A DNA stretch of 64,000 bases from SLJN01 sp964505385 (GTDB lineage Bacteria > Bacteroidota > Rhodothermia > Balneolales > Natronogracilivirgulaceae). The stretch spans positions 1 through 64,000 of the forward strand of contig CAZDIA010000004.1 of NCBI GenBank assembly GCA_964505385.1, read 5' to 3'. Position numbers and translations under genes: made by a program. This document shows, piece by piece, positions 19,301-26,656 of the stretch (within the stretch, counting starts at the first letter, position 1; the number at the start of each line of letters is the position of its first letter). Under the pieces are notes generated by a model. That model saw only the letters and a program-made list of their open reading frames with translations. It was not told the origin of the DNA and searched no databases.

Positions 19301-20043
19301 TCGGAGGGTTCAAGAGCGCCGTTTCTTGCTTTATCAATAAGCTCATTGAAAGCCTCCATGAACTCTTTAAAGTCCATATCATTGGCTTTTTTAATATTAG
19401 GAACTACAAGGTTTCGGGACCCATCTTTACTGGCAATATCTACGGCAACGCCCAGATTTACATCTTTAGGCTCAACCCTGTAGCTGGTGCCGTTTTCATA
19501 AGCATAATGACTGTTGAATTTCGGATAATGCTCAAGTGATTTAACAATTGCCCATGCTATGAAATGGGTCATCGTAGTTTTCGGAAGTGCACGGCGCTGG
19601 AGGTGGCTGTTTATAACTTTTCGATCTTCCAGCAACATTTTTACCGGGATAACCCTCAGCGAGGAAGCCGTAGGAACTGAGGTTGAGGCGTCCATGTTTT
19701 GTGCAATTTTTTCATGCACGCCTTTTAGCTTCACATAGTTGGCATCATCCTCGACCGGTTCGGCCTTTGACTCAGGTTTTTTTTCTTTGGGAGCCTTCTT
19801 TTCCGTTTTTTTAGTTTCAACCGGATGGCCGTTCTGTTTTTTGGAAATCTCTTTAGCCTCGGTTGATTCCTTCTCCTTGGTTTCAGCTTTCTTCTGCCTT
19901 GAAGGTGGCTTTACCTCTCCGTCAATTTCATCAAAATATTCTCGCCAATAGTCAGGAACACTATCGGGATCTTCTTTGTATTGGTCGTAAAGTTCCTCTA
20001 CAAGTGCTGAGTTGGGACCGAAGTAAGATTCAAGAGTCTTCAA
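16354..20043 (-). CDS. kgd: Fused 2-oxoglutarate dehydrogenase E2-E1 (OdhA/Kgd type)
   Basis: 1,229 residues. Residues 1-45 are the E1o N-terminal segment (LESYFGPNSALVEELYDQY). A lysine/glutamate-rich linker (about 47-100) follows. Then comes an E2 succinyltransferase domain (about 105-335) containing THFIAWAIVKSLEHYP and YDHRIIQGAESG (about 313-324), where the usual HxxxDG aspartate is glutamine. The rest is thiamine-diphosphate E1: LGMAHRGRLNVLVN, HGDAAFAGQGVVAETLN, CYRKHGHNEGDEP. No lipoyl domain is present, as in OdhA and mycobacterial Kgd, which borrow lipoyl groups from another E2. Role: TCA-cycle conversion of 2-oxoglutarate to succinyl-CoA. No separate sucB or lpd is nearby. Confidence 0.95.
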   Translation of the reverse strand: MKTLESYFGPNSALVEELYDQYKEDPDSVPDYWREYFDEIDGEVKPPSRQKKAETKEKESTEAKEISKKQNGHPVETKKTEKKAPKEKKPESKAEPVEDDANYVKLKGVHEKIAQNMDASTSVPTASSLRVIPVKMLLEDRKVINSHLQRRALPKTTMTHFIAWAIVKSLEHYPKFNSHYAYENGTSYRVEPKDVNLGVAVDIASKDGSRNLVVPNIKKANDMDFKEFMEAFNELIDKARNGALEPSDFEGTTISITNPGPIGTVSSMPRLMETQGAIFATGAIDYPAEFQSMSPEVLNHLGISEVMNMTCTYDHRIIQGAESGAFLANIHKLLTGQESFFDEIFADLDIPYDPIPFAQDNYKGLLESGGRATDEVNKKAVQVVQFINMYRRRGHLLADLNPLHYERGYFPELEFDFYGLTMWDLDREFYCGGLGGMEKAKLRDIINLLRDTYSGHIGSEYSHILEREERQWLQKRMESNANNPELTKEDKRRILRMLNQASAFEEFLHKKYIGHKRFSLEGAESLIPMIDFMLEKLGKYEAEEVFLGMAHRGRLNVLVNNIGKSYQKVFAEFEGNIDPESFHGSGDVKYHLGTTGMHKNWDGREIKISLMPNPSHLESVNPVVEGAARAQQDAMHDGEASEKVVPFLIHGDAAFAGQGVVAETLNMSQTKGFETGGTIHVIVNNQIGFTTLPEDGRSTEYASDLAKAIMAPIFHVNGDDPEAAVHAMTMAVEYRQKFGKDVVIDLICYRKHGHNEGDEPAFTQPGLYKEIENHPSVRQRYTQDLVKKDELTQKEVDEIFQEFDDLLEEAFKEAKKAPEFKVTEDLINRKDTLQKDRKTKFDTTFDKERLIEIGRKVNTLPQEFDANPKLLRILAKRSEIVEKNERKIDWGFAESLAFGTLLVDQIPVRLTGQDSERGTFSHRHAVLHGTMSKQKFTPLNNLTDDQATFKVYNSLLSEFAVVGFEFGYSATRKDALVLWEAQFGDFNNGAQIIIDQYIAASEAKWGQNSGVVMLLPHGFEGQGPEHSSARLERFLQLCAEDNMQVANCTTPAQYYHLLRRQALRKKNRPLIVMTPKSLLRHSKVVSTTDELAEGHFQEFIPDYETGKPSEINRILICSGKVYYDLLEYKEANGIEDTTICRVEQIYPFPDKDIKQYLSDHKNVKDIVWVQEEPKNMGAWYFVKTRFKYALQKGQELRYIGRNASAAPATGSAKLHNAEQEKLVNDAFTK

Positions 20044-20484
20044 AATTCAGCGGGATTTTATATTGTGGATCAATAATTAGTTAGTAAAATTATATTGCTT
20101 TAATCAAACAATATACAGGTTGTTAAAGTCAAATGTTGCTTCAAATAAAATGAAGCAAATTAAATGTGAATAAATCTATTGATATTACACAAATTTCGAG
20201 TGTTTCGCATATCAATTTACAGCTTGTGGCACGAGCATTGATTCGGTGAACTCTTTGGTCTTCAGTTAAATGCGCTAAGACGCAAAGAGTCAAATCAATG
20301 TGAATCAAAAAATTCGTTTATGATGGCTCCTCCGGTAACGGCATAAAACCGCTTTTATCGTAGCAAAACAGAGACATAAATCCGTGGCATTAGTGGCTTT
20401 TTTTATGGCATAACTTGTTCTATTTTAATTTGCATTCCGGATATCGGATATAAAGTTTTATAAATCTATTAATAATTAGTTGTT
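20044..20484. other. 441-base gene-free stretch between divergent kgd and pepF
   Basis: Must hold the promoters of both divergent genes; no strong consensus was identified. It contains a perfect inverted repeat at 20136-20158 (listed separately) and, at about 20268-20290, a CGCTAAGACGCAAAGAG phrase resembling degenerate filler found between genes in many environmental genomes. No open frame here looks real. Confidence 0.6.
20136..20158. promoter_or_regulatory. Perfect inverted repeat upstream of kgd
   Basis: TTGCTTCA / TGAAGCAA, 8-base perfect arms around a 7-base A/T loop, about 95 bases upstream of the kgd start codon on the minus strand. It could be an operator or a leader hairpin. No T-run follows, so a terminator is less likely. 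Confidence 0.4.
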
Positions 20485-22275
20485 ATGAGCGAAAACAAGG
20501 GGCTTGCGCAGAATATTGAATGGGATCTTAGTGATCTTTACGAAAGTGCGGAATCATCAAAATTTCAAGATGATAAAGCGTATGTTGTTAAGATGGCCGA
20601 CAGGTTTGCGGAGTCTTACCACAGTAAAGTTCACTCACTGGATGCTTCCGGCATGAAAGAAGCTCTTGAGAATTATGAAACTATATTAGATGTGCTCGGA
20701 AAACTCAGATCGTTTGCATATCTGCGGTGGACGACCAATACCGAAGACTCGTCTTATGGAAAATTGGTTCAGGAGATGAACGAACTCTCTTCTGAGATAC
20801 ATCAAAAACTGTTGTTTTTTGAACTTGAGTGGACCCACGTTCCGGATGATCAGGCCGATAAACTAATAAACCACCCCGAACTGAAAGGCTACCGTCATTT
20901 TCTTGAAACTTCCCGACTGTACAAGCCTTACCGGCTTGAAGAAAAAGAGGAAAAGATACTTTCCGCCAAATCGGTTACCGGCCGGAATGCGTGGAATCGT
21001 TATTTTGATGAAACCATAGGTGCCCATCGTTTCGAACTGGACGGGGAAACACTTACTGAGCAGCAAGTGCTTAGCAAACTGCACGAACCCGACCGGGATT
21101 TACGACGCAGAGCTTCCGACTCCATGACGGCCGGACTCAAGGAGATGAATCGAAGCCTGACATTTATATTTAACACCCTGATTGCCGATAAGCACACCAA
21201 TGATAAACTTCGTGGATACCCGCACTGGTTGAAGAGCCGCAACCTTGCAAATGAAATTCAGGATCATTCGGTAGAGGCCTTAATTGACTCGGTTACCGGG
21301 AGTTATGAGCTGGTGCAAAGATACTACCGTTTAAAAAGGAACCTACTTGGCTACGATGAATTGTACGATTATGATCGCTACGCGCCGCTTCTGTCATCAA
21401 AAGAGGAAATCGGGTGGCAGCAAGCTAAGGAAACCGTGTTGGAGGCATATAATGAGTTTCATCCACAGTTAGCCGATATTGCCAATCAATTTTTTGAGAA
21501 CAACTGGATTGATGCAGCCATTAAACCGGGAAAGCGCGGAGGCGCATACTCGGCAAGCACGGTTCCGTCTGTTCATCCCTATGTGTTTATGAATTATGAT
21601 GGCAAGGTGCGCGATGTGCAGACTCTGGCGCATGAACTCGGTCATGGAGTGCACCAGTATCTGTCAAGGCAACAAGGTGTTTTGCAATCGGGAACCCCGT
21701 TGACAACCGCCGAAACGGCTTCGGTATTTGGCGAGATGCTGGTTTTTCAAAAGCTGAAGCGGCAGCTCAGTAATGAAAGGGAAAAACTCGCTCTGCTTCT
21801 TGGCAAAATTGATGATTCAATAGCTACCGTTTATCGCCAGGTTTCCATGAACCGTTTTGAGCATGCCATCCATACGGCAAGGAGAGAAGAAGGGGAGCTT
21901 AGCTCCGACCGTTTTTCTGAATTATGGGTTCAAACCCAAAAAGACCTTTATGGTGATTCGGTCACCATAACAGATAATTACCGAATTTGGTGGAGCTATA
22001 TTCCGCATTTTCTGCATGTGCCCGGTTATGTATATGCATATGCTTTCGGTGAGTTGCTGGTGCTTTCGCTGTATCAGAAGTATCAGGAAAGCGAAAATGG
22101 ATTTGCCGAATCCTATATCCAACTGTTGAAGGCAGGCGGATCTGACTGGCCGGAAAACCTGGTATCACCCCTTGGTGTGGATATTAACTCTCCGGATTTC
22201 TGGAAAACGGGTATAGGAGCTATTGAAGAAATGATTAAGGAAGCTGAATTACTTGCTCAGCAAATTCAGAATTGA
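20485..22275 (+). CDS. pepF: Oligoendopeptidase F (M3 family)
   Basis: Zinc metallopeptidase that cleaves short peptides in the cytoplasm. 596 residues, typical length. The zinc motif HELGH lies at about 383-387 in TLAHELGHGVHQYLS, with the downstream glutamate in TTAETASVFGEM. The N-terminal half is helical with SFAYLRWTTNTED; the C-terminal part has HFLHVPGYVYAYAFGELL, both PepF hallmarks. Upstream are the 441-base spacer and divergent kgd. The GAF protein begins 3 bases after its stop, so the two are co-transcribed. Confidence 0.95.
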   Translation: MSENKGLAQNIEWDLSDLYESAESSKFQDDKAYVVKMADRFAESYHSKVHSLDASGMKEALENYETILDVLGKLRSFAYLRWTTNTEDSSYGKLVQEMNELSSEIHQKLLFFELEWTHVPDDQADKLINHPELKGYRHFLETSRLYKPYRLEEKEEKILSAKSVTGRNAWNRYFDETIGAHRFELDGETLTEQQVLSKLHEPDRDLRRRASDSMTAGLKEMNRSLTFIFNTLIADKHTNDKLRGYPHWLKSRNLANEIQDHSVEALIDSVTGSYELVQRYYRLKRNLLGYDELYDYDRYAPLLSSKEEIGWQQAKETVLEAYNEFHPQLADIANQFFENNWIDAAIKPGKRGGAYSASTVPSVHPYVFMNYDGKVRDVQTLAHELGHGVHQYLSRQQGVLQSGTPLTTAETASVFGEMLVFQKLKRQLSNEREKLALLLGKIDDSIATVYRQVSMNRFEHAIHTARREEGELSSDRFSELWVQTQKDLYGDSVTITDNYRIWWSYIPHFLHVPGYVYAYAFGELLVLSLYQKYQESENGFAESYIQLLKAGGSDWPENLVSPLGVDINSPDFWKTGIGAIEEMIKEAELLAQQIQN

Positions 22276-22278
22276 TAA

Positions 22279-23763
22279 ATGAATCAGGGAAAAATCAATC
22301 AGAAAAGTGCAGATCCTCTTCAGGTTAAGAGGGAGGATAGTGCCAGAGAAAATTTTAAACACGTGCTTTCCGATTTGCTGGTTCTGTTACGCAAATCAAC
22401 GGGAGTGGAAACAACCATTTTATATTGGGTGAATAATGTGCGGGGCATATTCGTACGCGAGTGCCATGCCACTGTTTGTGATAACATTATGCTCCCTGAC
22501 CGGATCAGCATAGATGAACTCTATCTTAAAGATTTTGCTGATCTGAAAGAGCCGGTTCAAATTAAAGTTGGGGAGGATATATCCGCCGATGAGTTGACGC
22601 ATTATTTCAATGAAGTTCCTGTTTCCTGGATCACGATAATTCCGTTCATAAATAATGGTGAAACCGTGGCGCTGACGGTTCTTGAAAGCGAAGATGATCC
22701 GTTTTATGGCAGCTACACCGATACGATTGAGTCTTATGAAGATGCATTAGCCAACTTACTGCGAACCTATCTGGAGCTGAGCGGGCTAAGCGAAGATCAA
22801 TCGCAATGGAATTCATATGAAACTCAGCTTGAATACCTTGCGATGGAGAAAGAGAGCTTGCCCCTTGTACAACGCGCTTTAGACGATATTCAGGGTTACC
22901 TTGAAAAAGGTGGCGTTAGTTTAATTGCGCATGGCATGGGGCGCTGGAATGTGGTTTTGCAAAGCAGGAATCAATACAATCAGCCACCGGTAGGGATGCA
23001 TGTGAATGAGCATTCGATTGCATGGAAGGCGCTTGAAGAGGGCAAACCTCAATTTGAAATCCATTTTAATTCCAGCCCCAAACGCCTTTCACCCAGGGAG
23101 CCTGAAAGTCGCGGGGCCACTTTGGCAGTTCCAATAATAATCGACAGCCATCGCCACGGGGTCGTCTTGATATCAGATGAAAACCCGATTGTATTCAGTG
23201 AGGCAGTAAGGCATAAGCTTATTAACCTGATCAGAGTTGTCTCACTGAAACTGGCAGCGTTTGGAAAGCATAATTCGCATTATGAAAGCTTTTTTAGCGG
23301 CAAACATGGTGCGGTTTCAACGGAAATTATGGAAGCAACTTTGGATAATTTACTCGGAAAAGACCGGGTAAATACTCCTGGTGTACAAGCAGGATTAGTC
23401 ACATTGAGCGATCTTCCCACTCTGAGAGCTTCACTGAGGCTTGAAACGCTGAATTTCTTGCAGCAAAAACTAATTGAGCAGTTAAATCCCCAGCAATATG
23501 GTTTTTACGGATTTCTCGGATGGCACAGTGATTATGTGTACAGTTTCATCATTTATTCAGATGATGAAAACGCTGCTGAAAGATGGAAGCAAGCCATTGG
23601 TGAAGTTTTTGACGAACCGGTGTATGTAGGCGGGGAATCTGTTAATTTGAAATTTCACGTCGGTTGGACACATATTAAGGACGATTATGAGGATTATCAG
23701 GATGTTTTTCGGTCACTGCGCCATCAGTTGTCACAACAAATAAAGATGAGTGGAGCCGGGTAG
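22279..23763 (+). CDS. GAF-domain protein with degenerate GGDEF-like C-terminus
   Basis: 494 residues, no signal peptide or membrane segments. Two GAF-like sensor domains are suggested: about 20-170 (LLRKSTGVETTILYWVNN, SWITIIPFINNGETVALTVL) and about 195-335 (GRWNVVLQSRNQYNQPPVGM, RGATLAVPIIIDSHRHGVVLIS). The last 115 residues (TLRASLRLETLNFLQQKLIEQLN, YSFIIYSDDENAAERW) have the rhythm of a GGDEF fold but no GGDEF or active-site motif. A cytoplasmic sensory role is inferred; ligand and partner are unknown. Translationally close to pepF (3-base gap). Confidence 0.7.
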   Translation: MNQGKINQKSADPLQVKREDSARENFKHVLSDLLVLLRKSTGVETTILYWVNNVRGIFVRECHATVCDNIMLPDRISIDELYLKDFADLKEPVQIKVGEDISADELTHYFNEVPVSWITIIPFINNGETVALTVLESEDDPFYGSYTDTIESYEDALANLLRTYLELSGLSEDQSQWNSYETQLEYLAMEKESLPLVQRALDDIQGYLEKGGVSLIAHGMGRWNVVLQSRNQYNQPPVGMHVNEHSIAWKALEEGKPQFEIHFNSSPKRLSPREPESRGATLAVPIIIDSHRHGVVLISDENPIVFSEAVRHKLINLIRVVSLKLAAFGKHNSHYESFFSGKHGAVSTEIMEATLDNLLGKDRVNTPGVQAGLVTLSDLPTLRASLRLETLNFLQQKLIEQLNPQQYGFYGFLGWHSDYVYSFIIYSDDENAAERWKQAIGEVFDEPVYVGGESVNLKFHVGWTHIKDDYEDYQDVFRSLRHQLSQQIKMSGAG

Positions 23764-23810
23764 GCATGATTTACACAATATGTAAACAGTCAGTCTTAAA
23801 GTGAAGACAA

Positions 23811-24977
23811 ATGGGTACTTTTTATCTTTTAATAGTTGATGGGCTTGGTGTTGGCGCGCTAGAAGATGCGGATGATTTCGGTGATGTTGGCAGTAATACG
23901 CTCGGGCATGTAAGTGCGCAAACCGGCTGTCATTTGCCAAATTTCGAGAAGCTGGGGCTCGGAAACATCATTCCACTCGACAGCATTGCACCATCACGTG
24001 ATCCGCAAGCGGCTTTTGGTAAGCTAAGGGAAGTTTCCGCAGGCAAAGATTCAACATCGGGTCACTGGGAAATTGCCGGAGTTCATCTTGATCGACCATT
24101 TCCGGTTTATCCGAATGGTTTTCCCCAAGATGTGATCGATCATTATTGTGAGAAAACCGGAGTAAGTGGTGTTCTTGCCAATAAACCCGCATCAGGCACA
24201 AAAGTGATCGAAGAGTATGGGCGAAAACATCTTGAAACAGGATTGCCGATTGTTTATACCTCAGCAGACAGCGTATTTCAGATTGCCACACATACGGATG
24301 TAACTCCGCTTGAAACCTTATATGAATGGTGCAAAATCGCCCGGGACGAAATTATGGTTGAAGAGCATGGGGTAGGGCGTGTTATTGCTCGACCGTTTGC
24401 AGGGGAGCCGGGAGCGTTCTACCGATTGTCTGATCATAGACATGATTATTCACTGATTCCGCCTCAACCCTGTCTGCCACATTATCTTCAGGATAGGGGA
24501 ATCGAAACGGTTTCCATTGGAAAAGTGATCGATCTATTTGCCGAAACCGGATTTGATCAGGTAAAGCGTACAAAAAGCAATACTGAAGGATTGCAAAAAT
24601 TGATTGATCAGGTGAAAAATCAATCAGATTCAGGGCTGGTTTTTGTGAATTTGATTGATACCGATCAAATTTATGGTCACAGAAATGACACGGAAGGATA
24701 TGCAAAAGCATTGGAGGAAATTGACGAGAGTGTTCCTGATATTTTGAATCATCTCAAAGAAGATGACGTATTAGTGATTACCGGTGATCACGGTAATGAC
24801 CCGACAACTCCAAGTACTGACCATGCCCGGGAATTCACCCCTTTACTGGTGTATCCGCGATCAAGAGCGGTATCGGTGGATCTGTGCACCCGAAGCACGT
24901 TTTCCGACATTGCCGCTTCAGCATGCAGGTATTACGGAATTGACAATCCGTTTCCGGGATCTTCGTTTTTAAGGTGA
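23811..24977 (+). CDS. deoB: Phosphopentomutase
   Basis: Interconverts ribose-1-phosphate (or deoxyribose-1-phosphate) and the 5-phosphate in nucleoside salvage. 388 residues, the usual length. Alkaline-phosphatase-superfamily metal motifs are clear: LIVDGLGVGALEDADDFGD at the start, SAGKDSTSGHWEIAG with the phosphorylated threonine, and VITGDHGNDPTTPSTDHARE near the end. ATG start. Unlike in many bacteria, no deoA/deoC/deoD lies beside it. A bulged hairpin follows at 25004. Confidence 0.95.
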   Translation: MGTFYLLIVDGLGVGALEDADDFGDVGSNTLGHVSAQTGCHLPNFEKLGLGNIIPLDSIAPSRDPQAAFGKLREVSAGKDSTSGHWEIAGVHLDRPFPVYPNGFPQDVIDHYCEKTGVSGVLANKPASGTKVIEEYGRKHLETGLPIVYTSADSVFQIATHTDVTPLETLYEWCKIARDEIMVEEHGVGRVIARPFAGEPGAFYRLSDHRHDYSLIPPQPCLPHYLQDRGIETVSIGKVIDLFAETGFDQVKRTKSNTEGLQKLIDQVKNQSDSGLVFVNLIDTDQIYGHRNDTEGYAKALEEIDESVPDILNHLKEDDVLVITGDHGNDPTTPSTDHAREFTPLLVYPRSRAVSVDLCTRSTFSDIAASACRYYGIDNPFPGSSFLR

Positions 24978-25003
24978 ATTTAAATACTTTTATCAGCTCA
25001 TAT

Positions 25004-25036
25004 CATGCAACAAGGCTTTTGAGAAAGCGTTGCATG
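25004..25036. other. Bulged hairpin between deoB and sigA
   Basis: CATGCAAC / GTTGCATG plus GCTTT / AAAGC, a 13-bp stem with a 3-base bulge and TGAG loop. No T-run follows directly, so it is a poor terminator; it may protect the deoB mRNA end or lie in the sigA leader, which starts somewhere before 25157. Confidence 0.5.
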
Positions 25037-25156
25037 AGCACCGTCATTGAAGGATAGTTTTTTTAAGTACATTCAAATATATTTACCCGTTGGATATCCT
25101 TTGATGAAGAAAATGTTAACGATTAATTAAATTTTTAGAAACCAAAGCGAGTATTC

Positions 25157-26041
25157 GTGGCTAATAAAAAGAAAAAAGAACCCAAGAATCCAAGTCCAAG
25201 TGGTATTTCCACTCGTGAATCACAATCGCTCGACCGTTATCTACAGGAAATAGGCAAAGTAAATCTCATAACCCCGGACGATGAGGTTGAATTAGCCAAA
25301 CGAATTCAACAAGGGGATCAGGAAGCGCTTGAAAAATTAACTAAGGCCAATCTTCGCTTTGTTGTTTCGGTGGCTAAGCAATACCAGAATCAGGGGTTAT
25401 CTCTCGGTGATTTAATCAACGAAGGGAACCTCGGGCTGATCAAAGCGGCGAAACGTTTTGATGAAACCAGGGGCTTCAAGTTTATTTCTTATGCTGTCTG
25501 GTGGATTCGACAATCAATACTTCAGGCACTTGCAGAGCAAAGCCGTATTGTAAGGCTGCCGCTCAACCGCGTAGGTGCGCTTAACAAAATTGGCAAAGAG
25601 CTTTCAAAACTTGAGCAGGAATACGAGAGAGTCCCATCCGCATCAGAGCTGGCCGAAAGCCTTGAGATGACGGTTTCCGAAGTGTCGGATACCCTTAAAA
25701 TTTCAGGTCGTCATCTATCGGTCGATGCCCCTTTTGCTCAGGGTGAGGATAACCGTCTGCTTGATGTGCTTGAAAATGAGGAGACTCCGAATCCTGATAT
25801 GGATCTGATGGGAGAATCTCTGAAAGTGGAAATTGAAAGGGCACTATCTAAGCTGACAAGCAGAGAAGCGGAAGTTATCCGCCTTTATTTCGGTATCGGG
25901 CGGGAACACTCCCTGACTCTCGAAGAGATCGGAGAGCGCTTTGATCTCACACGCGAACGTGTGCGGCAAATCAAAGAAAAAGCTCTGAGAAAACTTCGGC
26001 ATCATAATAGAAGCATGGCTCTGAGAGTCTATTTGGGGTAA
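25157..26041 (+). CDS. rpoD: Primary RNA polymerase sigma factor (short, Bacteroidota type)
   Basis: Directs RNA polymerase to housekeeping promoters. 294 residues, lacking region 1.1 and the long non-conserved insert, as in Bacteroidota SigA. Region 1.2 is SLDRYLQEIGKVNLITPDDEVELA; region 2 includes NLGLIKAAKRFDETRGFKF and YAVWWIRQSILQAL (-10 recognition); region 4.2 has SLTLEEIGERFDLTRERVRQIKEKALRKLR (-35 recognition). Start is GTG at 25157, giving a lysine-rich N-terminus. A 13-bp hairpin precedes the leader, and a structured RNA begins directly after its stop codon. Confidence 0.95.
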   Translation: MANKKKKEPKNPSPSGISTRESQSLDRYLQEIGKVNLITPDDEVELAKRIQQGDQEALEKLTKANLRFVVSVAKQYQNQGLSLGDLINEGNLGLIKAAKRFDETRGFKFISYAVWWIRQSILQALAEQSRIVRLPLNRVGALNKIGKELSKLEQEYERVPSASELAESLEMTVSEVSDTLKISGRHLSVDAPFAQGEDNRLLDVLENEETPNPDMDLMGESLKVEIERALSKLTSREAEVIRLYFGIGREHSLTLEEIGERFDLTRERVRQIKEKALRKLRHHNRSMALRVYLG

Positions 26042-26250
26042 CCCTTTCGGGTTGAGCCGGATTTGATTAGTGACAATAAGCCAATATCTTCGTTCCGCTA
26101 GCCCCAGAATGCTTGTTTACGCTGTCTAAGCGGTGCTTTTTAGACATCGTGAGCCTTGATATTGGCAATTTATTAGGGCGTTCTGAGTCTTCTTACAGAC
26201 ACTAACTATTAAATCCGGAGAAGCCATAAAGCTTAAACCCCAAAGGATTT
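26042..26250 (+). ncRNA. Candidate structured RNA with 6S-like architecture
   Basis: Three nested stems pair the two ends of a roughly 205-base segment. Outer: 26043-26053 with 26236-26246 (ten pairs, one mismatch). Middle: GCCGGATTT region 26057-26064 with 26211-26218 (eight pairs). Inner: 26075-26088 with 26158-26174 (nine plus five pairs, 3-base bulge). Between middle and inner stems is a large asymmetric bubble whose 3' side holds a small GTCT/AGAC hairpin; the tip holds GTCTAA/TTAGAC (26124-26145). This long interrupted rod with a central bubble is the layout of 6S RNA, which binds the housekeeping RNA polymerase. No consensus 6S sequence was matched. It begins immediately after the sigA stop and may be processed from that transcript or have its own promoter. 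Confidence 0.45.
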
Positions 26251-26656
26251 AGCGACCTTGAAGTAGTAATGTGAATGGACCTTTGATCCAGAATCAGGAG
26301 CTCAGTAGAAGAGTCTTCTGTCTGTTTTAATTCTCAGAAAATAAGCTGTAGTACAATTGCGCATTCCCGCGTAACATTTCCTACGCTAAATACGTATAAA
26401 AAAACTGAGAAATCAGTAAATTTAATCGGTTTTCTATATGTAGAGGATGCCGGTTCACGTTATCTAAATGAAGCAATATTACGTGAAAGATATGATTGCA
26501 GCTATACGTTAATGAAATAAAGTTGCAATTAATTTGGTAATCTGAGTTATAAATTTTATTTTATAACGGAACCTTAGCTTAGAAGAAAGACTTAAAAGAT
26601 TAAATATAAAAGACAGCTGGTAATTAATTAATTTAGATTTAAACCGCGGGGATACT
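26251..26656. other. Gene-free stretch between the structured RNA and the repeat lipoprotein
   Basis: No credible gene. A weak terminator-like hairpin AGAAG/CTTCT followed by GTCTGTTTT lies at 26307-26328 and could end the sigA/structured-RNA transcript. A perfect inverted repeat lies at 26546-26567 (separate entry). The remainder is A/T-rich and probably carries the promoter of the gene at 26657. Confidence 0.5.
26546..26567. promoter_or_regulatory. Inverted repeat upstream of the repeat lipoprotein
   Basis: GTTATAA / TTATAAC, 7-base perfect arms around an 8-base A/T spacer, 90 bases before the start codon at 26657. It fits a dimeric regulator's operator, but A/T-rich palindromes also arise by chance. 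Confidence 0.35.
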
